This document shows, in pieces, positions 34,038 through 45,049 of a DNA stretch of 64,000 nt. A program made the position numbers and the translations under genes. This DNA comes from Nageia nagi (taxonomy: Eukaryota; Pinophyta). The notes under the pieces are model-generated. The model worked only from the letters and a program-made list of their open reading frames with translations, did no database searches and had not been told where the DNA came from. The stretch covers positions 74,958,001 through 75,022,000 of the forward strand of contig JBITNC010000001.1 in the NCBI GenBank assembly GCA_050084985.1, read 5' to 3'. Positions within the stretch are counted from its first letter, which is position 1. Every line of letters starts with the position of its first letter.

Positions 34038-37000
34038 ATGAAAATGGGTAAGTTTATAGTTGTTTTGAGAATTGTTAATGATAGGAATGAAAATTTATTT
34101 GATACAATTTTTCTTAATAACCATGTTGATTTTAAAGAAAAACCCTTAGAGTTTGTAAAATTTGAGGATAAGAAATTCTAGGATTTAATGTATGAAATGG
34201 ATTTCATTCTTACATTTCTATATGAGAGACACCATCCTTGCCCAAAATTAGTATATACTTTTAAGTAAAAAAATATTCCACAAAACCACAAATGATAAAG
34301 ATCATCAAGGGAATGTTCTTCTCTGTTTGATTCGGGATGCAATCTATAATGCTTTTGGTCATCTTGATAGCACATTAGAGTAGCCAATGTGAAAGTTGTT
34401 GTTGCAAACACTAAGAAATGTCTACTGGACTGGTTAAATTCTTATTTGTTAAATCCTATTACAAAGAAGAAAAGTATATATGGGATTTTATGGTTTAGAC
34501 CTGATATGGATCAGTTCATAATCATCATCATGGTTCTTTATGCAAAGAAGGATATCCAAATTATTCATTTGAAGCACATTACTATAGCTTATAGAATAAT
34601 AAAATGCTATGGAAAGTACCATTTAGACTATTTTGATCTCATTGAATATAGATTGGCCATCTAGCTTGCAAATAAAGATAGACTTAATTAGTTTTATTAT
34701 TCTTCTCTTATGTGTTGGTTACTTCTCCATTAGCATCTAAAAGCTTTCCCAGACTTACATCTAAATCACAAGAATGTAGATGGCAATCAAAGAAGGGTTG
34801 ATCAATGGATGAAGGTTTTATATCTCAAGGATTCATATTATAATTTTGTGAGGTATTTTCTTTTTACATCTTTGAATTTCATTTCTAGTGTCACTTTACC
34901 TAGATTATATAAATTATCTCTTTCTTATTTAAAATGGGTCAATTCAAGAAAGGAGAATATTATTTTTTCTAAAAATTATGCAATCATCATACCCAATGGC
35001 TTTTTTGATAAATCTATGAAATTATCATTTTTTATTTCTATCTAGCTATTTTCCATGGAAGTTTTGAGGCAAAAAGATTATGTTGAAACCATGTGGGGAT
35101 TCCCGAAGAGTAAAAAGAGTTTATATTCATATCCCTTGGTTTTGATTCAATTCAAGTATATCACAAAAATTGTTGGGAGTACTTAATTATAAAAATACAA
35201 AGGTTGCAATTGACTCATTTTACAGTCTCATGACCTTATGATCTATTAGGTATTTTTATAATCTATAAATTCAAAAACTCTAGATTTTGTAAGGGTCTTA
35301 ATGGATGAATTTGAAAACATTAAAAATAATCATGAAACATGCCATTTTCTTCTAGATTTAATGTTAGAGTCTTCATATATGACTCTATGGAGGTAAAATT
35401 ATACAATCAGAGTTGATTTTTCTACAACTTCAAATAAAAAGAAAACTTTGCCTAAATATTTATAGAAAAATTAGATATATTTGATTTCTCTAATCATAAG
35501 AAGAAATATTTTACAAAATACAGAGTAAAGAGAAAACAAAAATCTTTGCAATGGATGTGTGAATAGGATAAGGTTTTTTGTAAGGCCTATGATAAATAGT
35601 TTATCTTTGGGAAAAGGGTAGATCCAAAAAAGAAAATTTTTGGAATAGTAAAACTCTTAGAAAATGATAAAGGCAAAGCTATTTTAACTCCATAAGAAGC
35701 AAAGAGAATATGAAAACCAAAAAAATATGGATGGTCAAAACTTATGAAAATCACTATAAATGTTGGAATTAAATACAGAGTTGTATATAAAAATGATATT
35801 GAATATATAAAAAATATGTAAGATAAAATGGAAGAGAAAAGAAAAAGAAAAGAAAAATATTAAATTGGCCAAAAAACTCCAAAAGGAAGATGACTCAAAG
35901 AAAAAGACTACAATAAGGAAAAAAAAAACTAGAAAGCCAAAAAAGTAATATAAAAGACTAAAGAGAGGTAGCAATCCAAAGCCTAGTGTTGAGGGTCCAT
36001 AATAGAAGTTGATGAGCCTATCCTTACATAGAGCCAAAATGTGGCCAAGAAAAGGGTAGTTATTGAAAAGGAACCTAAGGTTGATGATTCAGATACTGAT
36101 CAACTATTTGTTATTAGTAAAAGAAAGAGAAGTAAAAGAATGCAATCTTTTCCTAAATATGTACATAAAGGTGAACAAAATGTGCAAAAAAAGAATCCCC
36201 CTCCTACAGCTCAAGATAAGGCAAAAACATCAGAGATAACATTAGAGAACCCTCTAAAATAATACATCATGACATAATTTTGGATAGTCCACAAAGAAAA
36301 GAGGTAAATGTTTATTTAGATATAGATAAAGATGCTTTAACTATTATTCCACCCATTTTCATCTAGATAATTGATACCTCTAAAGAGCTTACTAATTTTA
36401 GTAAAATTGAAAAATCTAAGAAAGATTGGTTTGACAAAATGGGGAAGAAAGCATCAAAAATTCCTAGCCAAATCCAATTTGATATAGTTGTAGATATCAA
36501 GAAGCAAATTTTGAAATTTCTACCAAATAAGTTGATGAATCTATAGTAAAATCTTCATATTTAAAAGGTATGTTTTTACAACTAAGATTAGATAAGATCA
36601 ATTGAACAAGTAAAAGAAAAATTGTAAAAGCCAAGATGGCCTAGATGGATATAGATGTAGTTATGCTTGAATAGAAAGTAGATAAATTGGAAATACAAAA
36701 GGCTTCATTTTAAGAGAAATAAAAATTTCATCTAACTCATATAGCTCTATTGAATAAACAAATCTAGTTATTATAGGATGCAGTTAACCCTTAAAAACTA
36801 ATTAAAAATTTAGAAGAAAAGGAGGAAGAGCTAAAGCCAAGGGAATTGAAAAATGGTTGGATAAAGGCTCTAGAGTTAGAGATAGATGCTTTGAAATCAA
36901 CTTTGAAAGGCAAATAGGTTGAATATAATTCATTAGAAGATGAAAAGAAAAGGCTTTAGGATAACTTAAAAATTTTGCATGATTCATGTACAAAGAAAGA

Positions 37001-37800
37001 CACAAAGTTAAAGGCAGGGAAATAAAATTTTACAAAGATGAAAATAGAGTTTGAGAAAAAATTGAAAACTTAAGAACTGACTCTATTAGCCCAATAGACA
37101 GAAGCACCAATAAGATAAAGTTTCCAATGGAATCATTAAAAGCCATAAAATTGAATTATTGGGGAAAGGTAATACCAATTTTAGATTTATTATATTCAGT
37201 TAGAGAATATGTTGTATATTGTGATAAAAAAAATAGATAAATACAAATTTAATTTAGATAAGAAAGGAAAAGTTGTAAAGATGTATAATTAAAATATTGA
37301 GATTATCAAAGTAATGAATCAAAAGGAAGCAATAGAAATTCCTAATTTTGAAGATGATTCATATGATCAAATTTTGGTTATGAATCAAAAAGTTGCTCAT
37401 CTATATGAACTAATGATATGCATGAAGAAATGTATGAATTAATTGAATCTAGATATGAATAAATTGAATAATACTTTTAAAGTTTTTGATAGAAATAATA
37501 TGCCTCCTTTGTATAAAGAAGACAACAGTGTTTACACTCTTGAATAAATGAAGGCATTTAGTGAACAAGCTTAGAAAGATGACAACAGTTTTGCATACTA
37601 GATAAAAAGCAATTTGAAGATAAATTCTTGAATTTCATTTATAAAATTGTCAAAATAGAGGCATGGATAGCAAAGTTATCTAAAATGAAACCCAATATTA
37701 ACTTAAGAGAAATTAATCAATTTGTTTCATTAGCTCTTCTCATACAAAAGATTAAATTTCTAATAGATGATGAGTGGCAAAGGCCCTTGTAATTTTTACT
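34038..37800 (+). pseudogene. Unrecognised sense ORF region of element D with coiled coil
   Basis: A ~3.7 kb sense-strand region follows integrase and precedes the 3' LTR. It starts MKMGKFIVVLRIVNDRNENL at 34038, is open in pieces (34389-34664: TKKCLLDWLNSYLLN, IYGILWFRPDMDQF), and becomes very Lys-rich from 35500. It reads KKRVVIEKEPKVDDSDTDQL at 36041 and forms heptad-like sequence at 36810-37100 (NLEEKEEELKPRELKNG, ALELEIDALKSTLKGK, LEDEKKRL). The last part (37380-37790) reads VAHLYELMICMKK and MPPLYKEDNSVYTLE. I recognise no family, no obvious signal peptide and no envelope-like membrane segment. It is an additional ORF of the kind known in Tat-related elements. Stops every 30-90 codons. 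Confidence 0.55.
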
Positions 37801-37898
37801 AAGGATATAATAGTGTAAGTTGTGTTTTGTACATGTTGATATAGTTTTTATCTAAGTTCATGATTTGGTAGCACAAGTCCACTAGTTGGTCACCAAAA

Positions 37899-39213
37899 TG
37901 TATACTTGTATATATTTTAGAGCAATAAAAATATTTCTTTATGGGTATGATTTATTTTGATTCTTTACTACATGAAAGAATGATTATACTTAATCGATTC
38001 TGAATATTTCTTATAATATTTAATTTTTATGGATATATAATGGTAATTGAATAGACAAAGTTTTTCAAAATAGTGAAAAAATGGAATAAAAGATATACTT
38101 AGCCATTTTTGAGTTTTTGGCATAACATTTGATTTTGCTAGAGATATGGCAATGTGAAGTGGAAGGAATTCTATCATAAAAATAAAGAAATAAAATATCT
38201 TTAGTTTTTTTCAACATAAGTCCTATCAATGGTAGTTAACCTTATATCATGATGAATCACAATAAGGTTAAGCATATGAAGTACTCCTATTTTTGATATT
38301 TGAATTCTAGCCAATCCATTTCAAAGTATATTAAAATAATTCCATAAAAACACTATTAATTCCTTTATATTTGGTTTTTATGGACCCATCTAAATTTATA
38401 TATATGTAATTTTCATTGAACTTTTGATAAAGTACTTTTCTTTTCCAAAAAATGATTGCAATTGTCATATCCAAGATTTCAAGTTTTGATCAATTTGAAG
38501 GGTGTTAATACATATGAAAGAATGATTTAGATATTTGTATGTTTGAATATGAGTTGTTGATCTATTATCAGATAATAAAATCTGATATTTTGTAAATATC
38601 CTATTAGTTATAGATATTTTATCATTTGTCAATAGTTTGCTAGAAGTTAGTTAGAATATTCTCTTGAAAGAAAATTTATATGTAAGACCTTCATTGAAAG
38701 AGAAAAGGATCAAATATAGTAGATATTGCCCCTATTTTATACTTGCACCATTGATTATGATATGCAATTTAATCTTCTTGATCTCTTAGCCATGCTTTAT
38801 CTTGCATTGTTCTTAAATCATTGTATAAGTTGTTTGTTTGCACTTTGAAGATTATGAAAGTTTATTAGTGGTAAATCTGTATCTATAAAGTGCTTTGTAG
38901 AATATAGTTACTTGGAATATCATATTTTATTTGGTGGTTGTAAAATTAAACTATCTTATCAGCTTGGATTCTACTTTAATGAATGCTTGAGTTGATCCAA
39001 TTATTTTTTTGACTTATTTGCAACCCACTACACTAACATTTTAAGTTTATTTTAGTTCTACAAGTTTGTTTATGCACTTTACCTTTTGGTAAATCCTAGT
39101 TTGATCCATATAAGAATTGGCTTTCTCTAGAGATTAACTTTTAGTTTTAAAGGTTATTCATCATAATTATGACTATGGCTTAGATAAGTGGGTGCATGTA
39201 TAAAATTACCACA
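37899..39213 (+). repeat. 3' LTR of element D
   Basis: It starts TGTATACTTGTATATATTTT and matches 26411-27693 throughout with many substitutions and small indels. It ends at AAAATTACCACA. No convincing polypurine tract precedes it (CACCAAAA only). Confidence 0.85.
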
Positions 39214-40079
39214 TCTTGATCAACAATTACTTTGCATAATATTTTGATTTTTGATTGAATTGTACCACTCTTCAAATAATTATTACTTTTCTTAATCAAC
39301 ATGATTTGGAGCATTTGAAGATCACAATTGATTTTATTTATATGATTGTGATCCAAGAGTAGCATTAGTTTATTGTGCATGTAAGATATGTTGATGAGGG
39401 CTTACTTAAGATGATGATGTAACTTAGGAAATTTGAAAAGGTGATTATTGCATTTGTTAAGATTGATTATAAATGTAAATAATTGGTTGTTATGGTTAAA
39501 CAAATGGTTATGGAACCATTGATGGTAATAATAATTATTGTGATTCAATTAGGAATGGTTCCTTGAATTGCCATACTTGATCATCTTAAGATTATTCTTA
39601 TGATTCATATTATATGTCATAATGATAAATTATCCTTTAAACTTTATATGTTATCATGATTTGTATATTTTGATTCTAAGATTGTTGATCTTGATAGTGT
39701 TCATAAAGCAATTCCATTAGTTGTTGAAAAAAAGGATCATTCATGAATTCTTATCTTGATCATTGAGGAATTTTTTGAAATATATATTGTGAATTTGGAT
39801 TTTAACTTCTTGTAGCTTGGTATTGAACAATTATCATTTCATTTTATATTACACTTTAAAAATTAGGACCCAGAATTCTAAATATTTAAAAGGCTTGATT
39901 GAATGAAGGATGAAATGATGAGAGATGTTAAGATGGAGGATTATAAGGTGGATGTATTGGTTTATACTCTTATGTGGGTGAGTATTGTGTGGTATTTGTT
40001 CTAGATAAGGGATTTGGATTTTATTCTTATTATTCTCTTTCCCTAGCTTGAGCTCTAGTTTCAACCATTCCAATAAAAG
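39214..40079. other. Unassigned AT-rich flank of element D
   Basis: No coding or repeat family is recognised. The small frames (39180-39380, 39849-40112 on minus) have no family signature. Confidence 0.5.
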
Positions 40080-40290
40080 GATCGCTAGACCAAAAATGGG
40101 CTTTTGAGGCAAGCAATTTGAAGCAATTTTTAATTAACTTAATTTAAGGTTTTAGTGGTAATGTTTTTGGGGTGGTAAAAAAATACCCCCAAAAACATAA
40201 TGAGGTAGTTTAAGACCACACCTTAATGAAAACAAAAAAAGGTGTGTGCAAGGAACTAGGTGGGCACATGGAATGTTTTCATTCATTTTG
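40080..40290 (-). repeat. Inverted partial copy of the 25.4-25.6 kb block
   Basis: CTAGACCAAAAATGGGCTTT here corresponds to the reverse complement of the 25560-25620 segment (CTAGGCCAAAAAAGGCTTTT). It is followed by GGTGGTAAAAAAATACCCCC and GAGGTAGTTTAAGACCAC. Orientation is opposite to the left copy. Confidence 0.55.
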
Positions 40291-40734
40291 AGTTTTTTGA
40301 GTTCACTGACTAAGGGGTTAGAGGAGAGAAAGGGGCATTTTATAAGGTGATATGAGAGTAGATGAGAGTAGGAAATATGAGTTTCAAGTAGGTATTCTTT
40401 TGTATTTCATGATCTTATGTTCTCCTACATTATCCATATATATTTGTGCCTTGTATTTTTCTGCATTATTTTAGAAAATCCATTTTGTTTGATATGAGGT
40501 GCAAGAAAGTATTCTTTAATTTTGTGACCTTGTATTCCTTTATAGTTTATGGATTTCTATTCTTTTGAATTCTACATATATGTATATAACTTGTATTTTT
40601 CTACAATATTTTAGAAAACTCATTTTGTATGTATCCTTCAATCATTGCATACCATGAAATTATGTTTTGCATCATGCATATTATTAAATAATTCTCAAGT
40701 CTTGTGTATTCTTATACATTTTTCATATATATAT
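40291..40734 (-). repeat. PPR-derived tandem segments, inverted relative to 22.7-23.1 kb
   Basis: On minus the stretch contains CTATAAAGGAATACAAGGTC and ATACTTTCTTGCACCTCAT, matching CTATAGAAGAATACTGCAAG and ATACTTGCTTACACCTCATC at 23080-23130 on +. Two to three related ~130-bp units are present (for example around 40380-40480 and 40500-40640). Confidence 0.55.
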
Positions 40735-41345
40735 ATTAGGATACTTACAACCACAACATTCAATTTATAAGCACCAAGTACACACATTGACACACCTAAT
40801 TCATGGTTTATGGATTTTTGATAGTGAAGTTCAAATATCCCTAAGATAAACTATATGAATCACAACATTTGATTTAGAAGTACTAGGTACACATATCCAC
40901 ACACCCAATTCAAGATTTATGGGTATTTTAGTAGTGAATTTCAAATCTCCCTCAAGATAGCCTACATGAATCACAACATTCAATTTAAAAGCACTAAGTA
41001 CACACATCCACACACCCAATTCATGGTTTGTGGGTATTTTGGTAGTGAAGTTCAAAGATCCCTCAAGGTAGACTACACAAACCATAATAATTGATTTAGA
41101 AGAATCGGGTATACACATCAACACATCCAATTCAAGGCTTATAGATATTTTGGTAATTAAGTTCAAATCTCCCTAAAGATATCTTACACATACATATACC
41201 CAATTCAAGGTTTATGGGTATCTTGGTAGTGAAGTTCAAAGCTCCCTAAATATAGCCTACATGAACCTCAATCTTTGATTTAGAATCACTAAGTACACAC
41301 ATACATATACCTAATTCATGATTTATGGGTATTTTAGCAATGAAG
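40735..41345 (-). repeat. 111-bp tandem array derived from a PPR E motif
   Basis: The CACACCCAATTCAAG landmark recurs at 40791, 40900, 41011, 41122, ~41195 (shortened unit) and ~41306, so the period is 109-111 bp with about five and a half units. 111 bp is 37 codons, and the minus frame 41166-40831 is open through three units. Each unit translates to GYLEGDLKFTTKIPINLELG then VWICVPSTSKSN. This matches the PPR E-motif pattern GYLEEAxxFIxKMPIxPDxxVWGxLLxACRxHxN. The array lies directly downstream of the PPR remnant at 41345-43300, so it arose by tandem amplification of that gene's E-motif region. Unit copies on + are at 22.4-23.8 kb. Confidence 0.82.
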
Positions 41346-43300
41346 TTTGAAGCTTAATAATGCATGTATAATTATTTATCCCATTAATAATATAATAAGA
41401 GTCAATCATGCTATTAAAGCCTTTATAGCCCTCATTCCACTAGACCTACATGGTTGCATGAAAGTAGAACATATACAAAGGTTATGTTATCAAGGTTGGT
41501 TTCCAAGTACTTTAACATATCAAAGAGTTTAAGGGCATCCTTGTTGTAGCCATGAATTGCATATCCTCTAATCATTTCATTCCATAAAATTATGTTTGCA
41601 TTTTGCATTTATTAGGGTAGTTGCAAACATAATATTTAATGCAAAACCATTTTCAACTAATATTTGAAAAATTTGCATACCTTCATCTAGAGATCCCATG
41701 GTGGCACATGCTGGAAGAATGCTAGCAAAGGTTATAGAGTTTGAATTTATATCTAACAATTACATTTGTTTAAAAGTCTATAAATCCTTTCTAGAAACCC
41801 CATTTTTGTGTATAACCTACGATCATTGCATTCCATGAAACTATGTTTGCATCATGCATCTTGTTAAATAATTCTTGAGATTTTTGTATTCTTCAACATT
41901 TTACATACATGCTTATTAAGGCACTCACAACCACAACATTTAATGAAAAATTATTGCTACATGGGGATAATACACTCTTTTAATGTTTTCTTTGTTATGA
42001 CCCTAGAGAAATATTTTTATGTAAAAAATTATTTATCTTGGTATGTATCAAAGTTAAATATCACCTTTATCTATGATATGGCTAGTTTTCAGGATATTTA
42101 TATGATATATTATAGACAAATCTTGGATACATGCCACTAGAAATAGCGACGTCTATGTTTGTGGGGTTGAAGAATTCATTTTGCAAAAAACAAAATCAAC
42201 AAACTCTAAAGGATTAGATTTCCATGTTATAGGTGCCAAAATATGAAAATTCTTAGTTTTGATAAGGTTCATGAGCACCTATTTTTAACTGGAATTAACC
42301 AAACATATAACAATTTTATTTTACATGGAGAATAACCATCTACTTTTGACCAATATGCATCAGATGCATGCACTACCATGGATGAGGATTCAAATATCAA
42401 TCATCATTTTAAAAATAAAAATAATAAGGTTCTTTCAAAGGTGTTGAATTATTTCTCCATTATACCGAGGTTACAAATAATGTATGTGTAAGCAATTTTA
42501 TTATACAATTGGATTTAATTTGTTGTGTTTATTTCTTTCAACATTATATATGGCTAATGTGAGTTTCTTTATTCCTATATCTCTATAAACGGTATAGAGG
42601 ATATGAGGTGGCATTCCTAGCATAAGATTTAAGATGAAATTTCTCTAACATTTATTATGTTTTGAGTATTTTTTATTTACTTAAAGTATTTATCCTTTTA
42701 TCTTTGTGTTTCTTGCACCTCCTTCTCCAATTCTTCACTCTATATTTGTATAAGATTCTTAAAAAATATGGTGTATCTCTCTGTTGCATTTTATCAATAG
42801 AATGTTGTGGTTTTCAAAGCTTCCTTAAGATATCTTGCATGGCTAAGAAGTTCAACAATGCATATACCCTTTTATAAACTTCAATACAACTACATTAAAA
42901 GCATCCTTATTGTAACCATCAATAATGTTTTCTATTTGTGCAAATATTTATTAACAACACTTTTCAAAAAATTGAAATGGAACATGATTTTCTATCTTCC
43001 TAAAAGCATGCACCACATCATTATACAAGAATCTTTAGATATTTAATTACTTTACATCACCAATAATCTCCACAATAACATTCTCCATTTTTTAAATGTA
43101 ATTGCCTACTTCAACATGAATATTTGAAAGTGAAACTTAAGATACAACATATTTAGTGCATATCTTGCAATCATTGCATTCTATGAAATTATGTTGCATC
43201 ATGCAAGAGTATTTTTTAAAAATCCACTTTATGTATATCCTCTTATCATTATAGTTTATAAAACTATATTTTCATCATGCATCTTGTCAAACAATTTTCA
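41345..43300 (-). pseudogene. PPR (PLS-type) pseudogene
   Basis: On minus, PPR motifs are readable in gene order from ~43290 to 41345. They are KLFDKMHDENIVL (~43285-43245), MIRGYT-x-SGF, NVVVVSALISMYVKC (~41940-41895), ELFNKMHDANIVSWNAMIVG (~41870-41810) with YTQKWGF, then the open frame 41759-41577 with NSITFASILPACATMGSLDE, GMQIFQILVENGFALNI and TTLINAKCKH. It continues NEMIRGYAIHGYNKDALKLF, NITFVYVLLSCNHVGLVE and the start of the E region near 41400-41350. PPR proteins of this class bind organellar RNA and often specify C-to-U editing. Only about four repeats are visible, and 42000-43150 is mostly non-PPR. No initiation or targeting peptide is preserved. Element C is inserted ~220 bp upstream. 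Confidence 0.85.
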
Positions 43301-43514
43301 ATCCTTGTGTATTTAAATTGATCTTTGCAATATTTAACATCTTGTCAAACATAGGTATCATACTTCTTTGTAAGATACAACAAATGAGTATCATAATTTT
43401 AATGGTGATGGTCTTTGAAAAAATATCAATAAAGATACCACTAATATCCAAAAAAAGACCAAAAAATACACTATCAAAATGCTTGTGGTGATTAGTAATA
43501 TAATGGTTGAAAGC

Positions 43515-43519
43515 AAGAT
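43515..43519. repeat. Target-site duplication AAGAT, left copy (element C)
   Basis: AAGAT directly precedes TGTAGACACT of the left LTR and is repeated at 56224-56228 after the right LTR. Confidence 0.88.
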
Positions 43520-44604
43520 TGTAGACACTCAAAATAAACCCTACATTTAGTTTAACAACATATAAATAAATAAAATAAGTATGTTTCTATCATATATAGC
43601 ACATTATAATAATCATAAATCCTTATAAAAACCTCAAACAAGCTTTAAAACTTTATTATTGGATAGATCTTTTCGAGTAGATGCAAAACGAGTGGTCATA
43701 CGACCCCTTTTCATTAAAAAATGACCATTGGGTGATCATTCTAATATTAGTATAAAATTTATTAAACAATCATTGATGATCTAGCATGATCATTGATGAT
43801 CCTCTAGGATCATTGATGATCCCTAAATAATTTAGAAACAGACAAATCTAAGCCCAGAATAGCCTAGGATGCATAGTTTAGAATTATGGATGTGGATTTG
43901 AGATAATAACACCTCAAAATTTCATACAGGATGTTACCTGGAATCTTGTGACAACAAAACAAATGAATAACAAACTTTTGAGCTTATAAATACAAGCTCT
44001 GTATGTGTACAAAGGGACCCAATTTAACTATAGCAAAGCTCTGTCAGAATTAAACCAGAAGTTTGTTAGCAAAGATTGGAAGCTTGATCATAACAAATCT
44101 ACAATCAAGTATATTTTAATATTATGTTATTTACTTCTGATTCATATGTATTAGCAGGTATGCTTTGATGTTTCATTCATTTTCTATGTGTAGGGTCAAT
44201 ACAGGAAAAGAACGATAGAAGTAAGCATGAAGGAGAACAACCAGGAAGAGATACCAACATTTCAAAATTTTACAAAAAGTTCACAATAGTGCCATAAATT
44301 GCACTATATTGATGATAAAAGCCAAAAGTTCATAAAAAGCATAATAATAGTGGAGATCATTGATCACTATCGATCCATACGTCAATCATTGCTGATCCAT
44401 ACGATCATTTTCGATCCATCATCAGTCGATACCGATTCATACAGATTGATAACAATCTTTTATTGTATTAAATTTCATCAAAATCTTTTTTAAATATAAT
44501 ATCTATATTATTATTGATGTGTAATATTGAATGTGTTTTGATTTATTATGTTGAATGATTTATCTGGCTAAATTGCGTTTTAGGTGCATAATTCAATATA
44601 CATA
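43520..44604 (+). repeat. 5' LTR of element C
   Basis: It starts TGTAGACACTCAAAATAAAC and ends CAATATACATA (CACA in the other copy). It contains several ATCATTGATGATCC-type palindromic repeats at 43770-43822 and again at 44360-44455 (GATCCATACG units). Many CpG sites present in the 3' LTR have become TpG or CpA here. About 30 bp near 44305 are absent relative to the 3' LTR. Confidence 0.94.
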
Positions 44605-44607
44605 ATC

Positions 44608-44626
44608 TAGTGCTAGAAGGAGGGCC
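44608..44626 (+). promoter_or_regulatory. Primer binding site of element C
   Basis: TAGTGCTAGAAGGAGGGCC lies three bases after the 5' LTR, the same place and spacing as in element B (TGGTGGTAGAAGGAGGGC). TAG is read as TGG with a G-to-A change. The tRNA is not identified. Confidence 0.72.
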
Positions 44627-44775
44627 CCTTGCATGCATTCAAAGAATTGAAGCAAAATAGGATCAATTGCATATTGTTTTGGTTATATTTTTTAAATCTA
44701 TTTGCATCTTGTGGAATTATAAACTAACTTAATCTATTTCATCTATTGTCTTTGTTTATGTTTTTTGGTGTTTTT

Positions 44776-44882
44776 TGGATCGTCGATGATCGTACCATAA
44801 TCACCAATGATCTCTATCATCAATAGTCGCTGTAAAATCATCAATGATCTATGTAAAATCATCAAAAATCGCTATAAAATTG
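44776..44882 (+). repeat. Degenerate ~21-bp tandem repeat in the leader of C
   Basis: About five units such as ATCGTCGATGATCGTACCATA, ATCACCAATGATCTCTATC and ATCATCAATGATCTATGTAAA follow one another. They resemble the repeat of B at 2218-2335 and the GATC-rich motifs in the C LTRs. Confidence 0.72.
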
Positions 44883-45049
44883 GTATGTTTTCTAATTTGA
44901 TGTAAATACAGTAAATGTAAGTAGGCATTTAAAATGATAGTCAGTAAAATTTCGTGTGATCTCTTTGCTTAGAGTGCATGTAGAAAATGGGTAGCAAAAA
45001 CTTTAAATGCATTTTTATTTAATGTATGTTATGAATAATGTTTGTTTGT

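Larger units (their letters stand above)
26411..39213 (+). mobile_element. Element D: old Ty3/gypsy retrotransposon with displaced aRNH
   Basis: Two ~1.3 kb direct LTRs (26411-27693 and 37899-39213) enclose, on +, gag, protease, an extra RNase H domain, RT, RT-linked RNase H, integrase and a ~3.7 kb sense region of unknown function. The LTR pair is clearly more diverged than that of B or C and every ORF has several stops, so this is the oldest of the three complete elements. No clean target duplication is visible (ATTCT on the left; TCTTG follows the right LTR), probably because of age or border error. The LTRs start TGTATACT. Confidence 0.88.

Noticed and set aside
35735-36037. 100-codon minus frame with Phe-rich product that looks like a membrane protein
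   Set aside because: It is antisense to the Lys-rich (AAA/AAG) segment of the element D ORF. Poly-Phe is the shadow of poly-Lys.
26406-39218. Target-site duplication of element D (ATTCT versus TCTTG)
   Set aside because: The pentamers do not match, and shifting the right border does not give a convincing pair.
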